Of a stretch of 64,000 nt of DNA, positions 42,046 through 50,205 are shown piece by piece (positions within the stretch are counted from its first letter, which is position 1; each line of letters starts with the position of its first letter). Source of the DNA: Algoriphagus faecimaris (GTDB lineage Bacteria > Bacteroidota > Bacteroidia > Cytophagales > Cyclobacteriaceae); assembly GCF_900101705.1 (NCBI RefSeq), contig NZ_FNAC01000003.1:62001-126000 (forward strand), given 5' to 3'. Below the pieces are notes generated by a model that was not told where the DNA came from, made no database searches, and was given only the letters and a program-made list of their open reading frames with translations. Position numbers and translations under genes: made by a program.

Positions 42046-43525
42046 GGGTAATGGATTTTAGGTTTTTAAACAAAAAGAAAAGAAGTGGCAGAAAAACCAC
42101 TGCAAAAGGTAAAGAACTTAATATAAGAATATTACTTATAGTGAGTAGCAATTGTTCGCCACCACTCCATAAAACCAAGGCAGTCAGGGTGAAAAAAGAT
42201 GCTCCCCAAAAGAATCGAATTCGTTTTTTAGGCTCTCTTTTTCCACGATCCAGATACATGCTGAGCACGAAGATGGCTGAATCAATGGAGGTAATCAGAA
42301 AAGTGGCCAAGAAAAAAGTACTGAGAAACTGAGTAACTTTTGCAAAAGGTAACTGCCCAAAAAAGACAAAAATGGAGCTATACACTGACTCCAATTCTTC
42401 TGCCGAGAGCGATTGCTTGGCTATAAGGTCAAAAGCATGATTTCCAAAAATGGAAAACCAAAGGAAGGTACCCAATGATGGAATCAAAAGTGTACCTAAA
42501 AGTACCTCCCGGATACTTCTTCCATGAGAAATACGAGCAATGAAAATACCTGTAAAGGGAGCCCAGGCTAGCCAAAAGGCCCAGTAAAATACTGTCCAGT
42601 TTTGGAGAAAATCATTGGAAACAGACCAGGAACCGAGGTTTAAACTCATGGGAGTCCAACTGATAAAATAAGAAAATAAGCTTTCGAAAAAGAGCTCAAG
42701 TGTACTTCCAATTGGCCCCATTAAAAAGGTAATACTCAGTAATAATGTTGCTCCTGCAATATTGAGGTCAGAAAGTCTCTTTATCCCTTTTCTCACTCCA
42801 AGAAATGCCGATAAAGTCGCAGCTGTGCTGATTAAGGAGAGGGGGATAATGGCCCATTTGGCATCCCAATTGACGCCTCCCCAAAACTCGGAGGAGGATA
42901 ATAATTGTCGGCTACCTAGACCCACTGATGCTAAAACTCCAAAAAAGGTGGTCATGATAACGAGTAAATCAATCAAGTCTGCAGTCCATTTTGGACTGCT
43001 GGAGTCTGGGAAAAGTAAATCCGAAAAGAGAAAGTTCTTTTCTCTCCTGTAATAAAACCAACCTACCAAGACTGCGGTCAGTCCATAAAAAGCCCAAGGC
43101 GTAAAGCCCCAATGAAAGAAGGTGTATTGTAAAGCAAAAACTTCGGCAGATAGATTGGATGATCTAGGTGGATTTTCTAGAAAATATACAGGTTCTTGAA
43201 CAGCCCGAAGTAGTAGGCCTGAGCCCATTCCTGTACTGTAAAGCATGGCGATCCAAGACCCTAAGCCATACTCAGGTTTCCCTTTTCCTAACTTCCTCTT
43301 ACTTATGGGATGAATGGAAAGAAATACGGCAAGAATCACAGCGAGAAATCCTAAAATCAGATATAATGGACCAAAGAAAGCCATGAGGGCAGAAGTGGCC
43401 TCATTGATGAATTGAAAAAACGATGTGCCAGCCCATAAGAAAATGAGTAGGAGGGAAATTAAAAAAAGAACTACCCAAGCACTAAGCCTTGAAGGCTGTA
43501 AAGAAGTTTTTTTTGGCGTCAGCAA
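42032..43525 (-). CDS. BCCT-family (betaine/carnitine/choline-type) transporter
   Basis: This 497-residue inner-membrane carrier has about 12 membrane segments and the BCCT hallmark FYWAFWLAWAPFTGIFIARI followed by SHGRSIREVLLG. The family moves quaternary ammonium compounds with Na+ or H+. Both hercynine and ergothioneine are trimethylammonium betaines, so one of them, or glycine betaine, is a reasonable substrate (inference). The only usable start at the 5' end is TTG (or the adjacent CTG); the first ATG is at residue 48, inside TM2. It overlaps egtB by 14 bp and is 7 bp after the DUF427 gene, so it belongs to the ergothioneine operon. Confidence 0.93.
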   Translation of the reverse strand: MLTPKKTSLQPSRLSAWVVLFLISLLLIFLWAGTSFFQFINEATSALMAFFGPLYLILGFLAVILAVFLSIHPISKRKLGKGKPEYGLGSWIAMLYSTGMGSGLLLRAVQEPVYFLENPPRSSNLSAEVFALQYTFFHWGFTPWAFYGLTAVLVGWFYYRREKNFLFSDLLFPDSSSPKWTADLIDLLVIMTTFFGVLASVGLGSRQLLSSSEFWGGVNWDAKWAIIPLSLISTAATLSAFLGVRKGIKRLSDLNIAGATLLLSITFLMGPIGSTLELFFESLFSYFISWTPMSLNLGSWSVSNDFLQNWTVFYWAFWLAWAPFTGIFIARISHGRSIREVLLGTLLIPSLGTFLWFSIFGNHAFDLIAKQSLSAEELESVYSSIFVFFGQLPFAKVTQFLSTFFLATFLITSIDSAIFVLSMYLDRGKREPKKRIRFFWGASFFTLTALVLWSGGEQLLLTISNILILSSLPFAVVFLPLLFFLFKNLKSITHENS

Positions 43526-43532
43526 GAGGTTT

Positions 43533-43817
43533 TTAGGATTGATTCACGGATACACCCTTCCAGAAAGCAATGTGATTTTTTATACCTGAAGCTGCAGGTT
43601 TTGGGTCTGCATAATACCATGCTGCATCAGGATTTTCTTTTCCGTCTACTTCAATAGTATAATAGGATGCCTCTCCTTTCCATGGGCAAGTGGTATGCTT
43701 GTTTGAGGGCTTAAAATATTCACTTTTTATGGAGTCAGGTGGGAAATAATGATTCCCTTCGATGACGATGGTTTGGTTACTTTCTGCGATTATTTGATTG
43801 TTCCAAGTGGCTTTCAT
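43533..43817 (-). CDS. DUF427-domain protein
   Basis: This 94-residue protein is a DUF427 domain, a small beta-rich fold of unknown function common in bacteria and fungi. Marks are KATWNNQIIAESNQTIVIEGNHYFP and KHTTCPWKGEASYYTIEVDG. I used the ATG at 43817, since the longer frame to 43880 runs through the leader palindrome. It is first in the operon with BCCT, egtB and egtD. Confidence 0.9.
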   Translation of the reverse strand: MKATWNNQIIAESNQTIVIEGNHYFPPDSIKSEYFKPSNKHTTCPWKGEASYYTIEVDGKENPDAAWYYADPKPAASGIKNHIAFWKGVSVNQS

Positions 43818-43859
43818 TAAGAATAAATTTTGATGCAAGAAATGAAGGAGGGAAAGATT

Positions 43860-43883
43860 AAATTGTCCTTGTTGCGACAATTT
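43860..43883 (-). promoter_or_regulatory. Dyad in the leader of the ergothioneine operon
   Basis: AAATTGTC-N8-GACAATTT is a perfect 8-bp inverted repeat about 45 bp upstream of the DUF427 start. It could be an operator or an early hairpin; it has no T tract on the - strand side. Confidence 0.4.
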
Positions 43884-43973
43884 ACAGAAATCAATTTGGA
43901 AATAGAACCTGCCAAGGATTTGGAACGAAATAAATAAAAAAAACAGATTTTGATTTTTGGAATAAAATTATTC

Positions 43974-43989
43974 ATCGTAATATTGCAAT
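43974..43989 (+). promoter_or_regulatory. ArsR-type operator, copy 1
   Basis: ATCGTAATATTGCAAT, near-palindromic (ATYGYAATATTRCRAT), ends 15 bp before arsR. The identical 16-mer stands before arsM. This fits autoregulation by ArsR. Confidence 0.75.
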
Positions 43990-44004
43990 GTAATTAAATA
44001 GCAA

Positions 44005-44340
44005 ATGGGAGTTACTAAATCTGATCTCTTTACAGAAGCGCAAAATGAAATTGCTCAATTAGCAAAGGCTTTTGCCCATCCGGCCCGAGTGGCCATCATA
44101 CAGTACATGCTAAGGTCTAATGCCTGCATCAACGGTGACTTGGTACAGGAGCTCGGTCTAGCGCAGGCTACTATCAGTCAGCACCTACGGGAGTTGAAAG
44201 ATTTGGGGATTATTCAGGGGACTATTGAAGGTACCCGGGTAAATTACTGCATCAATCCCATCCGATGGGGAGAAATCAAAACGCTCTTCAATCAGTTTTT
44301 TGACCAGTTGGAAAGCTGTGGAGAGGGTGATTGCTGTTAA
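44005..44340 (+). CDS. arsR: ArsR-family arsenic repressor
   Basis: This 111-residue winged-helix repressor should release the ars promoter when arsenite binds. The HTH lies in LVQELGLAQATISQHLRELKDLGI. The classical ELCVCDL metal site on helix 3 is absent: only one Cys is there (SNACINGDL). Instead the C-terminus ends SCGEGDCC, supplying three cysteines for As(III). The same kind of tail ends the next two proteins. It is the first gene of the ars operon, directly after an operator copy. Confidence 0.94.
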   Translation: MGVTKSDLFTEAQNEIAQLAKAFAHPARVAIIQYMLRSNACINGDLVQELGLAQATISQHLRELKDLGIIQGTIEGTRVNYCINPIRWGEIKTLFNQFFDQLESCGEGDCC

Positions 44341-44365
44341 AAGTCATTTAATAAATTACCATCCC

Positions 44366-44830
44366 ATGAAACTTTCAGAAGCAAAAAGAATTCTCGCTGA
44401 ATCTAAAACCATCGGTTTTCAGTTGCCAGATGGCAAATTAGTTCCGAGCCATTTCCACGTCACCGAAATCGGTCTGATCGATAAGCATTTTATAGATTGT
44501 GGAGGGACTGTACGCAAGGAACAAAAGGTGAATTTTCAGCTGTGGAACGCGGATGATTACAATCATCGCCTACATCCTGAAAAGTTGCTTTCGATTATCC
44601 ATCTTTCGGAGCGTACTTTAGGTATTCCAGATCTGGAGATAGAAGTAGAGTATCAGGGTGAAACCATCGGGAAATATGGGTTGGACCATGACGGCACTTA
44701 TTTTATTCTGACTACCAAAATGACGGACTGTCTCGCCAAAGATAAGTGTGGCATTCCCGATCAAAAACCAAGAATAAGACTATCTCAGCTACAGGCTTCT
44801 GTCTGCGATCCTGAAAGTGGCTGCTGCTAA
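44366..44830 (+). CDS. DUF6428-like arsenic-operon protein with CC tail
   Basis: This 154-residue protein belongs, as far as I can judge, to the DUF6428 group found in arsenic operons of Bacteroidota. It has no signal peptide and starts MKLSEAKRILAESKTIGFQL. It contains FHVTEIGLIDKHFIDCGG and ends VCDPESGCC. The tail resembles those of ArsR and ArsM next to it and is probably an As(III)-binding site. I chose the ATG at 44366 because the longer frame overlaps arsR. Its role is unknown; an arsenic chaperone is one possibility (inference). Confidence 0.85.
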   Translation: MKLSEAKRILAESKTIGFQLPDGKLVPSHFHVTEIGLIDKHFIDCGGTVRKEQKVNFQLWNADDYNHRLHPEKLLSIIHLSERTLGIPDLEIEVEYQGETIGKYGLDHDGTYFILTTKMTDCLAKDKCGIPDQKPRIRLSQLQASVCDPESGCC

Positions 44831-44848
44831 AAAAATTTGATTAACTGT

Positions 44849-44864
44849 ATCGTAATATTGCAAT
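44849..44864 (+). promoter_or_regulatory. ArsR-type operator, copy 2
   Basis: This is the identical 16-mer ATCGTAATATTGCAAT, ending 12 bp before the arsM start. It suggests a second ArsR-controlled promoter within the operon. Confidence 0.75.
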
Positions 44865-44875
44865 AATAAAATAGT

Positions 44876-45760
44876 ATGAATCAAGAAGAAACACTCAAAA
44901 ATGTGGTGCGAGAGCGCTATGCAAAAATCGCAGAACAAGGTAAAGCTGAAAATGCTTCTTCCTGCTGTGGAGCCACTACTCCTTCCAATAAAGTCTATAA
45001 CATCATGATGGATGATTATACAGGTACGGAAGGATACCTGGAAGATGCGGATTTAGGATTAGGCTGTGGATTGCCTACCCAATTTGCCCACATCCAAAAA
45101 GGCGATACCGTTATCGACTTAGGTTCAGGAGCAGGGAATGACTGTTTCGTGGCTCGTCATGAGACAGGTAGTGAGGGAAAAGTAATTGGCATTGATTTTA
45201 CGCCTGCGATGATCAACAAAGCGAGGCAAAATGCTGAAAAACTTGGCTATAACAATGTGGAGTTTAGAGAAGGAGATATTGATGAGATGCCTGTCAACGA
45301 TGAAGTGGCAGATGTGGTAGTGAGTAACTGTGTACTCAACCTTGTACCTAATAAGGAGAAAGTGATCAAGGAGATTTTTAGGGTATTGAAGCCCAGAGGA
45401 CATTTCAGTATTTCTGATATTGTCTTGGTGGGTGATTTGCCTGAGGCGCTACGTCAAGATGCCGAAATGTACGCGGGCTGCGTAGCAGGAGCTATTCAAA
45501 AGGCCGATTACCTGAGTTACATCGAGCAGGCTGGCTTTAGAGGTATTCTGGTTCAAAAGGAGAAAATAATAGTCATTCCAGAAGATATTCTAGAGAAATA
45601 CCTCAGCAAGGAAGAGATTATTGCCTTTCAAAATGGCGATACGGGGATTTTTAGCATTACTGTTTTTGCTCAAAAACCTGGCGAAAAAGGAACTGAGGAT
45701 CGTATCAATCACGAAAACCTCCAATCAGGCGGATGCTTGCCAAATTCAGGTTGCTGTTAA
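44876..45760 (+). CDS. arsM: Arsenite S-adenosylmethyltransferase
   Basis: ArsM methylates As(III) to mono-, di- and trimethyl forms. The 294-residue protein has the AdoMet motif VIDLGSGAGND and the conserved cysteines Cys64 (LGCGLPT), Cys152 (VVSNCVLNL) and Cys202 (MYAGCVAGAI), plus an N-terminal CC pair (ASSCCGATT). It ends GGCLPNSGCC, an extra tail that shorter ArsM proteins lack to my knowledge. The tail matches those of ArsR and the DUF6428 protein. It sits behind an operator copy and 18 bp before the phosphatase-type gene. Confidence 0.95.
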   Translation: MNQEETLKNVVRERYAKIAEQGKAENASSCCGATTPSNKVYNIMMDDYTGTEGYLEDADLGLGCGLPTQFAHIQKGDTVIDLGSGAGNDCFVARHETGSEGKVIGIDFTPAMINKARQNAEKLGYNNVEFREGDIDEMPVNDEVADVVVSNCVLNLVPNKEKVIKEIFRVLKPRGHFSISDIVLVGDLPEALRQDAEMYAGCVAGAIQKADYLSYIEQAGFRGILVQKEKIIVIPEDILEKYLSKEEIIAFQNGDTGIFSITVFAQKPGEKGTEDRINHENLQSGGCLPNSGCC

Positions 45761-45778
45761 ATCCAATAATCATCAAGA

Positions 45779-46396
45779 ATGAAGCTTTTCACAGACCTTG
45801 CTTCCACGGTAAATCATACCATGGAGCTTCCCATTAGGGAGGAGCGTATGCCCCTCTTAAAAGAGTTGATTAATTACATTCAAGAAAAGATTGAGCGTAA
45901 AGAAACACTGGCCTTAAACTTTATATGCACCCATAATTCCCGTCGTAGCCAGTTTTCCCAAATATGGGGGCAGACAGCGGCGGATTATTTTGAGATTCCG
46001 GCTCACTGCTACTCTGGCGGGGTGGAGGTGACCGCTTTCAATGAGCGGGCGGTAGCTTCGATCAAGCGCATGGGATTTAAAGTGACCTCAAGCGATTCAT
46101 CCAACAATCCAAAATATCAGGTCTTTCATTCTGAGGATGGGGCTCCTATTTTGGCTTTTTCCAAGGTGTTTGACGATCAGGTAAATCAGGCGGAGAAATT
46201 TGCGGCTGTGATGACTTGTGATCATGCGGATGAGAACTGTCCCTTTATCCCGGGTACTGAGCGTAGAATCCCTTTACGCTTTGAAGACCCCAAGGAATTT
46301 GATGATACAGAGCAGGAAGCGGAGAAATACGATGAGCGATCGCTTCAGATTGCATCGGAGCTCTTTTATGTTTTTTCAAAAATCAGGAAGAAATGA
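45779..46396 (+). CDS. Arsenate reductase-like low-molecular-weight phosphatase
   Basis: This 205-residue protein has the LMW-phosphatase P-loop as CTHNSRRS, with catalytic Cys50, followed by the family helix ([14 protein letters not shown]). A second conserved part is [19 protein letters not shown], with the acidic residues expected near the general acid and two further Cys. In an ars operon it most likely reduces arsenate to arsenite using thiols. It overlaps the ACR3 gene by 4 bp. Confidence 0.88.
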   Translation: MKLFTDLASTVNHTMELPIREERMPLLKELINYIQEKIERKETLALNFICTHNSRRSQFSQIWGQTAADYFEIPAHCYSGGVEVTAFNERAVASIKRMGFKVTSSDSSNNPKYQVFHSEDGAPILAFSKVFDDQVNQAEKFAAVMTCDHADENCPFIPGTERRIPLRFEDPKEFDDTEQEAEKYDERSLQIASELFYVFSKIRKK

Positions 46397-47439
46397 CTGA
46401 GAAAAAGCGATTGAGTTTCCTGGATTCTTACCTGACCTTATGGATTTTTCTGGCAATGGGTTTCGGTGTAGGACTTGGTTATTTGTTGCCAGGGACAGCA
46501 GAAACTATTGAATCCATGAGTAGTGGGAGTACCAATATTCCCATAGCGATCGGATTGATAGCGATGATGTATCCACCTTTGGCCAAGGTAGACTATCGCT
46601 TACTTCCGCAGGTATTCCGAAACGTAAAGATTCTGAGTATTTCCTTGGTGCTTAACTGGTTTATAGGTCCTGTTTTAATGTTTGCACTGGCTTTGATTTT
46701 CTTGCAGGATTATCCCGAATATATGGTGGGTTTGATTTTGATAGGATTGGCTCGTTGTATAGCGATGGTTTTGGTCTGGAATGATCTAGCAGAGGGGAGT
46801 AGGGAGTATGGGGCTGGATTAGTGGCATTGAATAGTATATTTCAGGTCTTTTTTTACAGTTTTTATGCCTGGGTATTTATCACAGTTTTGCCACCCTACT
46901 TTGGATTTGAAGGGGCTATAGTGGATATTTCGATCGGGACAATTGCGGAGAGTGTGGCTATTTATTTGGGGATCCCTTTCATGATGGGCTTGCTGAGTCG
47001 AGTGATTTTGGTGAGGGTAAAAGGAGAGGAATGGTACAGTAGCCGATTTATACTCGCTATTTCTCCTATCACTCTGATTGCTTTGCTATTTACGATTGTA
47101 GTGATGTTTTCGCTGAAAGGAGAGCTGATCGTCGAAATTCCCGGAGATGTGCTGAGAATTGCTCTTCCATTACTGATTTACTTTGCCTTGATGTTCTTGA
47201 TTGGATTTTTCCTGAGCAAGGTTTTCGGGGCAGAGTACGATAAAAATGCAGCGATAGCCTTCACTGCAGCTGGAAATAATTTTGAACTGGCCATCGCTGT
47301 GGCGATTGCGGTATTCGGATTAAATTCAGGCCAGGCCTTTGCGGGAGTAATCGGCCCTTTGGTGGAAGTTCCAGCTTTGATATTACTTGTCAGAGTCTCT
47401 TTTTGGCTGCGGGACAAATACTATCCCAAATCAATTTGA
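46393..47439 (+). CDS. acr3: ACR3-family arsenite efflux pump
   Basis: This 348-residue inner-membrane protein exports arsenite. It has ten membrane segments and the family-specific cysteine in [18 protein letters not shown], which is essential in studied ACR3 proteins, and the later [21 protein letters not shown] segment. It is the last gene of the operon and ends 3 bp before a bidirectional terminator shared with the convergent receiver gene. Confidence 0.96.
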   Translation: MTEKKRLSFLDSYLTLWIFLAMGFGVGLGYLLPGTAETIESMSSGSTNIPIAIGLIAMMYPPLAKVDYRLLPQVFRNVKILSISLVLNWFIGPVLMFALALIFLQDYPEYMVGLILIGLARCIAMVLVWNDLAEGSREYGAGLVALNSIFQVFFYSFYAWVFITVLPPYFGFEGAIVDISIGTIAESVAIYLGIPFMMGLLSRVILVRVKGEEWYSSRFILAISPITLIALLFTIVVMFSLKGELIVEIPGDVLRIALPLLIYFALMFLIGFFLSKVFGAEYDKNAAIAFTAAGNNFELAIAVAIAVFGLNSGQAFAGVIGPLVEVPALILLVRVSFWLRDKYYPKSI

Positions 47440-47442
47440 TTT

Positions 47443-47478
47443 AAAAGCCTTTTCGTCTAGCGGAAAGGCTTTTTTTTA
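47443..47478. terminator. Bidirectional terminator between acr3 and the receiver gene
   Basis: AAAAGCCTTTTCG and CGGAAAGGCTTTT form a 13-base arm hairpin (one mismatch) around TCTAG. T runs lie at the right end on + and A runs at the left end, so it can serve both convergent genes. Confidence 0.9.
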
Positions 47479-47901
47479 ATCTAAGGCTTCGTCGCAGGCT
47501 TTTAATATCTGGTTGAAATCAGCAACTAAAAGTGGCTTGGTATAATAGTGCTTGACTGAGCTGTAAGTAAGCGCTTTATCTCTATCGGATTTATTGATCG
47601 AACTGCTGACAATAAAGATTGTGTATTGATCCTGTACCTCTTGAGGAAGACTTTTGAAGAGATCTAAAAATCCCCATCCGTCCAAAATTGGCATCGTGAG
47701 ATCCAATAAAATGACTGATTTATATTGCTTATCTGAATCTTCCATAGGGTCTCTGACAAATTCGATAGCATCTAAACCGTCAAAAAAAGAATGCAGCGTA
47801 AGATTTGGGTCTAAGGTTAAAAAGGCTTTTTTTAACATCATGTGGAAATGTTGATCGTCTTCCACTATCAAGATTTCTCTCTTAATATTCAATAAAGGCA
47901 T
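47476..47901 (-). CDS. Single-domain receiver protein
   Basis: This 141-residue CheY-like protein has only a receiver domain. It shows the acidic pocket EDDQHF, the phospho-Asp in LLDLTMPILDGWGFLD, the switch Ser in IFIVSSSIN, and the Lys in YTKPL. With no output domain it probably works in a phosphorelay. No kinase is adjacent. A relative, cut by the window edge, lies at 63764. Confidence 0.9.
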   Translation of the reverse strand: MPLLNIKREILIVEDDQHFHMMLKKAFLTLDPNLTLHSFFDGLDAIEFVRDPMEDSDKQYKSVILLDLTMPILDGWGFLDLFKSLPQEVQDQYTIFIVSSSINKSDRDKALTYSSVKHYYTKPLLVADFNQILKACDEALD

Positions 47902-48032
47902 GTGTACTGGTGCTGGGTAGGCAGATTGTAAATATTACGTTAAAGTAGTAATATTTTTAGTTAGTAAAGCTCAGGCCAAAAAGAAAATTAAGAACCTTTT
48001 CCACAAAAGGGAAAATGTAGCTATGACTGATT

Positions 48033-48065
48033 AAAAAGAAAACAGGAAGCCTAAAAGACCTCCTG
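48033..48065 (-). terminator. Possible terminator of a lost - strand gene
   Basis: On the - strand CAGGAGG pairs with CTTCCTG (one G-U) and is followed by TTTTCTTTTT. No intact gene reads into it. Confidence 0.45.
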
Positions 48066-48218
48066 CTCTACAATGTCAGGATCAACTAAACTAGAGAAAA
48101 GCCTTACTCTCCGTATGAGTAGCAATGCAAATTCTAGGACATTGCGTTTACTATACTCCTGAATGCTATTGAAAGTTTTGCTAGGTTTAGCTTTTATGAT
48201 TTCAGGGCTTTTTTCCGT
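48051..48218 (-). pseudogene. Decayed 3' end of an unidentified gene
   Basis: The frame reads 55 codons with no ATG start and a stop just upstream, ending LVDPDIVEQEVF followed by a terminator-like hairpin. The upstream sequence in another frame reads NPENKPFERKK, so a frameshift is possible. It looks like a gene tail left after deletion. I cannot name the parent gene. Confidence 0.35.
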
Positions 48219-48403
48219 TCAAAAGGTTTATTTTCAGGATTAATAAAATTGATCGTTTTGGCACAAAAATCTACCCTGAACGGCTTTGAAACGGCTTTTT
48301 CGAATTCGTACAGTTGGCTTTTGAGCGTTTAATAAGCTAACTGTTGGGTACATTGAGAAGTTTTAAAATTTCCTTTTGTATTTTCACTAAAAAGCACAAG
48401 ACT

Positions 48404-49240
48404 ATGAAGCATTTAGAAACAAGCTATCAAGCTCCAGATGGGGTTCAGTTGTATTTGCAGGCTTGGATGCCTGGGCAAGCCAAGGCGGCCTTACTTCTGG
48501 TCCATGGTCTGGGTGAGCATAGTGGACGCTATGACTCCTTGGTAGAGGGATTGACACATCTGGGTGTGGCAGTCTTTACCTTTGATGGGAGAGGACACGG
48601 AAAGTCAGACTTGCCTAAACCCAGTGCTTATGTGGATTCTTATTCCCTGTATTTGGAAGATATCGATGCATTGTATGGAAAAGTGAAAGCCTATGTTCCA
48701 GGTCAACCTACTTTCATTTTTGGTCATAGTATGGGTGGGGGAATGGTTGCTGCCTATGCGCTTAAATTCCGTCCTGAGACAAATGGGCTTATTCTTTCGG
48801 CTCCCGCAATCAAAGAGGCTGAAGGGACATCGGCGCTTTTGATCCTACTGTCGGGGATTTTAAACTGGATTTCCCCCAGGTTTAAAGCGCTGGCTTTGGA
48901 TATTCTGGGAGTCTCCCGAATACCTGAAGAGGTGGAAAAATATAAGAAGGACCCATTGGTCTATCAGGATAAGATTCCGGTGCGGACTGGCTACGAACTT
49001 TTGCAAATGATGCGTTATATTCAATCCAATGCCATTAGTTTTGATTTTCCTTTTTTGATCATGCACGGCTCTGCTGATCGGCTGACTAACCCCAAAGGCT
49101 CTCAATTGCTTTTTGATGCTTCGCCTTCATCGGATAAATCCTTCCGAAGGTTCGAAGGAGCTTATCATGAACTTCTGAATGATTTGGATCGGGAGGAGGT
49201 TTTGGAAGTGATTTTGGATTGGGTGAAAGAAAGAATTTAG
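48404..49240 (+). CDS. Alpha/beta hydrolase, monoacylglycerol-lipase type
   Basis: This 278-residue enzyme has the oxyanion-loop HGLGEHSGRY, the nucleophile elbow GHSMGGG (Ser109), the acid in MHGSADRLTNP and the His in YHELLND. The order and spacing match the lysophospholipase/monoacylglycerol lipase group (Hydrolase_4). There is no signal peptide. I chose the ATG at 48404, since the upstream extension is untypical. It stands alone; the next unit starts 117 bp later with its own operator. Confidence 0.92.
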   Translation: MKHLETSYQAPDGVQLYLQAWMPGQAKAALLLVHGLGEHSGRYDSLVEGLTHLGVAVFTFDGRGHGKSDLPKPSAYVDSYSLYLEDIDALYGKVKAYVPGQPTFIFGHSMGGGMVAAYALKFRPETNGLILSAPAIKEAEGTSALLILLSGILNWISPRFKALALDILGVSRIPEEVEKYKKDPLVYQDKIPVRTGYELLQMMRYIQSNAISFDFPFLIMHGSADRLTNPKGSQLLFDASPSSDKSFRRFEGAYHELLNDLDREEVLEVILDWVKERI

Positions 49241-49318
49241 GCCTTTATAAGCAGACTGCTGCTTTTAATTTCAAAAAAAATCAAAGGAAAATTTGAAGTG
49301 GAACTATTTTGCTTTATG

Positions 49319-49346
49319 TTAGTGTCATAATACACTATGACACTAA
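49319..49346 (+). promoter_or_regulatory. Perfect 10-bp inverted repeat, likely operator of the GntR-controlled operon
   Basis: TTAGTGTCAT-N8-ATGACACTAA lies 10 bp before the ABC ATPase start. The operon itself encodes a YtrA-like GntR repressor, whose relatives bind such dyads at their own promoters. Binding is inferred. Confidence 0.7.
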
Positions 49347-49356
49347 TACAGTTTTT

Positions 49357-50205
49357 ATGATCCACGTAGAAAATTTACATTTTGGATACCCTAAAAAGCC
49401 AACCTTGTTTTCTGAGTTGAACTGGGAAGCTCCCGAGGGAACTATCATAGGGCTTTTAGGGAAAAACGGGGCAGGAAAGTCTAGTTTTTTAAGAATTCTT
49501 TCTGGCATCCTTTTTCCTTTGGATGGGGCAGTCACAGTTAACGGCTTTGTTCCGAGAAAGCGTCAGTCTCAATTTTTACAAGAACTGTTCTTGGTCCCCG
49601 ATGAAAGCTATTTACACTCAGGTCTCACGTCGCTAGGTTATGAAAAAATTACATCTCCTTTTTATCCACGGTTTGATTCGGCTCGGTTTAGAAAATTGTT
49701 GGATACTTTTGAAGTGGGGCCCACAGTCAGGGTAAAGGACCTTTCTTTTGGGCAGCAGAAAAAGGTAGTTCTAGCTTTTGCACTCAGTTCGGGATGCTCC
49801 TTGATTTTGATGGATGAGCCGACCAATGGCTTGGACATTTCCTCCAAAGCTGCCTTCAGGAAAGAGTTGGTCTCGGTGATCAGAGAAGATCAGACGGTCA
49901 TCTTGGCGACTCATTTGATCAAAGATCTTGAGAATACCTTGGATCGGGTGGTAATTCTAGATCAGGGCAAAATCAAACTTGATGCAGCTCTCTCAGACCT
50001 AGCCGATGGCTATTATTTTGGCACCGCAGCACAAGCTCCCCGAGAAGCTATTTATGTACAATCTACCGCCTTGGGTGTACAATACATTGAGCCTAGGAAA
50101 TCGCAAGCTCAATCCTCAATCAACTTGGAAATGCTTTTCCAAGGGGTGGTCAATGGCGCTGATTTTTCCGAAGCTTTCCATTCATCTAAACTTGCGAATC
50201 TATGA
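49357..50205 (+). CDS. YtrB-like ABC transporter ATPase
   Basis: This 282-residue ATPase has Walker A GLLGKNGAGKSS, signature LSFGQQKK, Walker B LILMDEPTNGLD and the switch His in ATHLI. The last 70 residues form a YtrB-like extension of unknown role. The ATG at 49357 gives the standard start (MIHVENLHFGYP); the frame to 49309 would run through the operator. It overlaps the permease gene by ATGA, and the GntR regulator follows. Confidence 0.92.
   Translation: MIHVENLHFGYPKKPTLFSELNWEAPEGTIIGLLGKNGAGKSSFLRILSGILFPLDGAVTVNGFVPRKRQSQFLQELFLVPDESYLHSGLTSLGYEKITSPFYPRFDSARFRKLLDTFEVGPTVRVKDLSFGQQKKVVLAFALSSGCSLILMDEPTNGLDISSKAAFRKELVSVIREDQTVILATHLIKDLENTLDRVVILDQGKIKLDAALSDLADGYYFGTAAQAPREAIYVQSTALGVQYIEPRKSQAQSSINLEMLFQGVVNGADFSEAFHSSKLANL

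Larger units (their letters stand above)
47902..48403. other. 502-bp intergenic region
   Basis: The only structured part is 48033-48218 on the - strand (a decayed coding tail and a possible terminator, listed separately). The rest is A+T rich and shows no RNA gene or repeat that I can support. The alpha/beta hydrolase promoter should lie in 48300-48400. Confidence 0.4.

Noticed and set aside
47902-48403. tRNA or small RNA in the intergenic region
   Set aside because: No cloverleaf or conserved RNA motif could be found; the only structure is a hairpin after a decayed coding tail.
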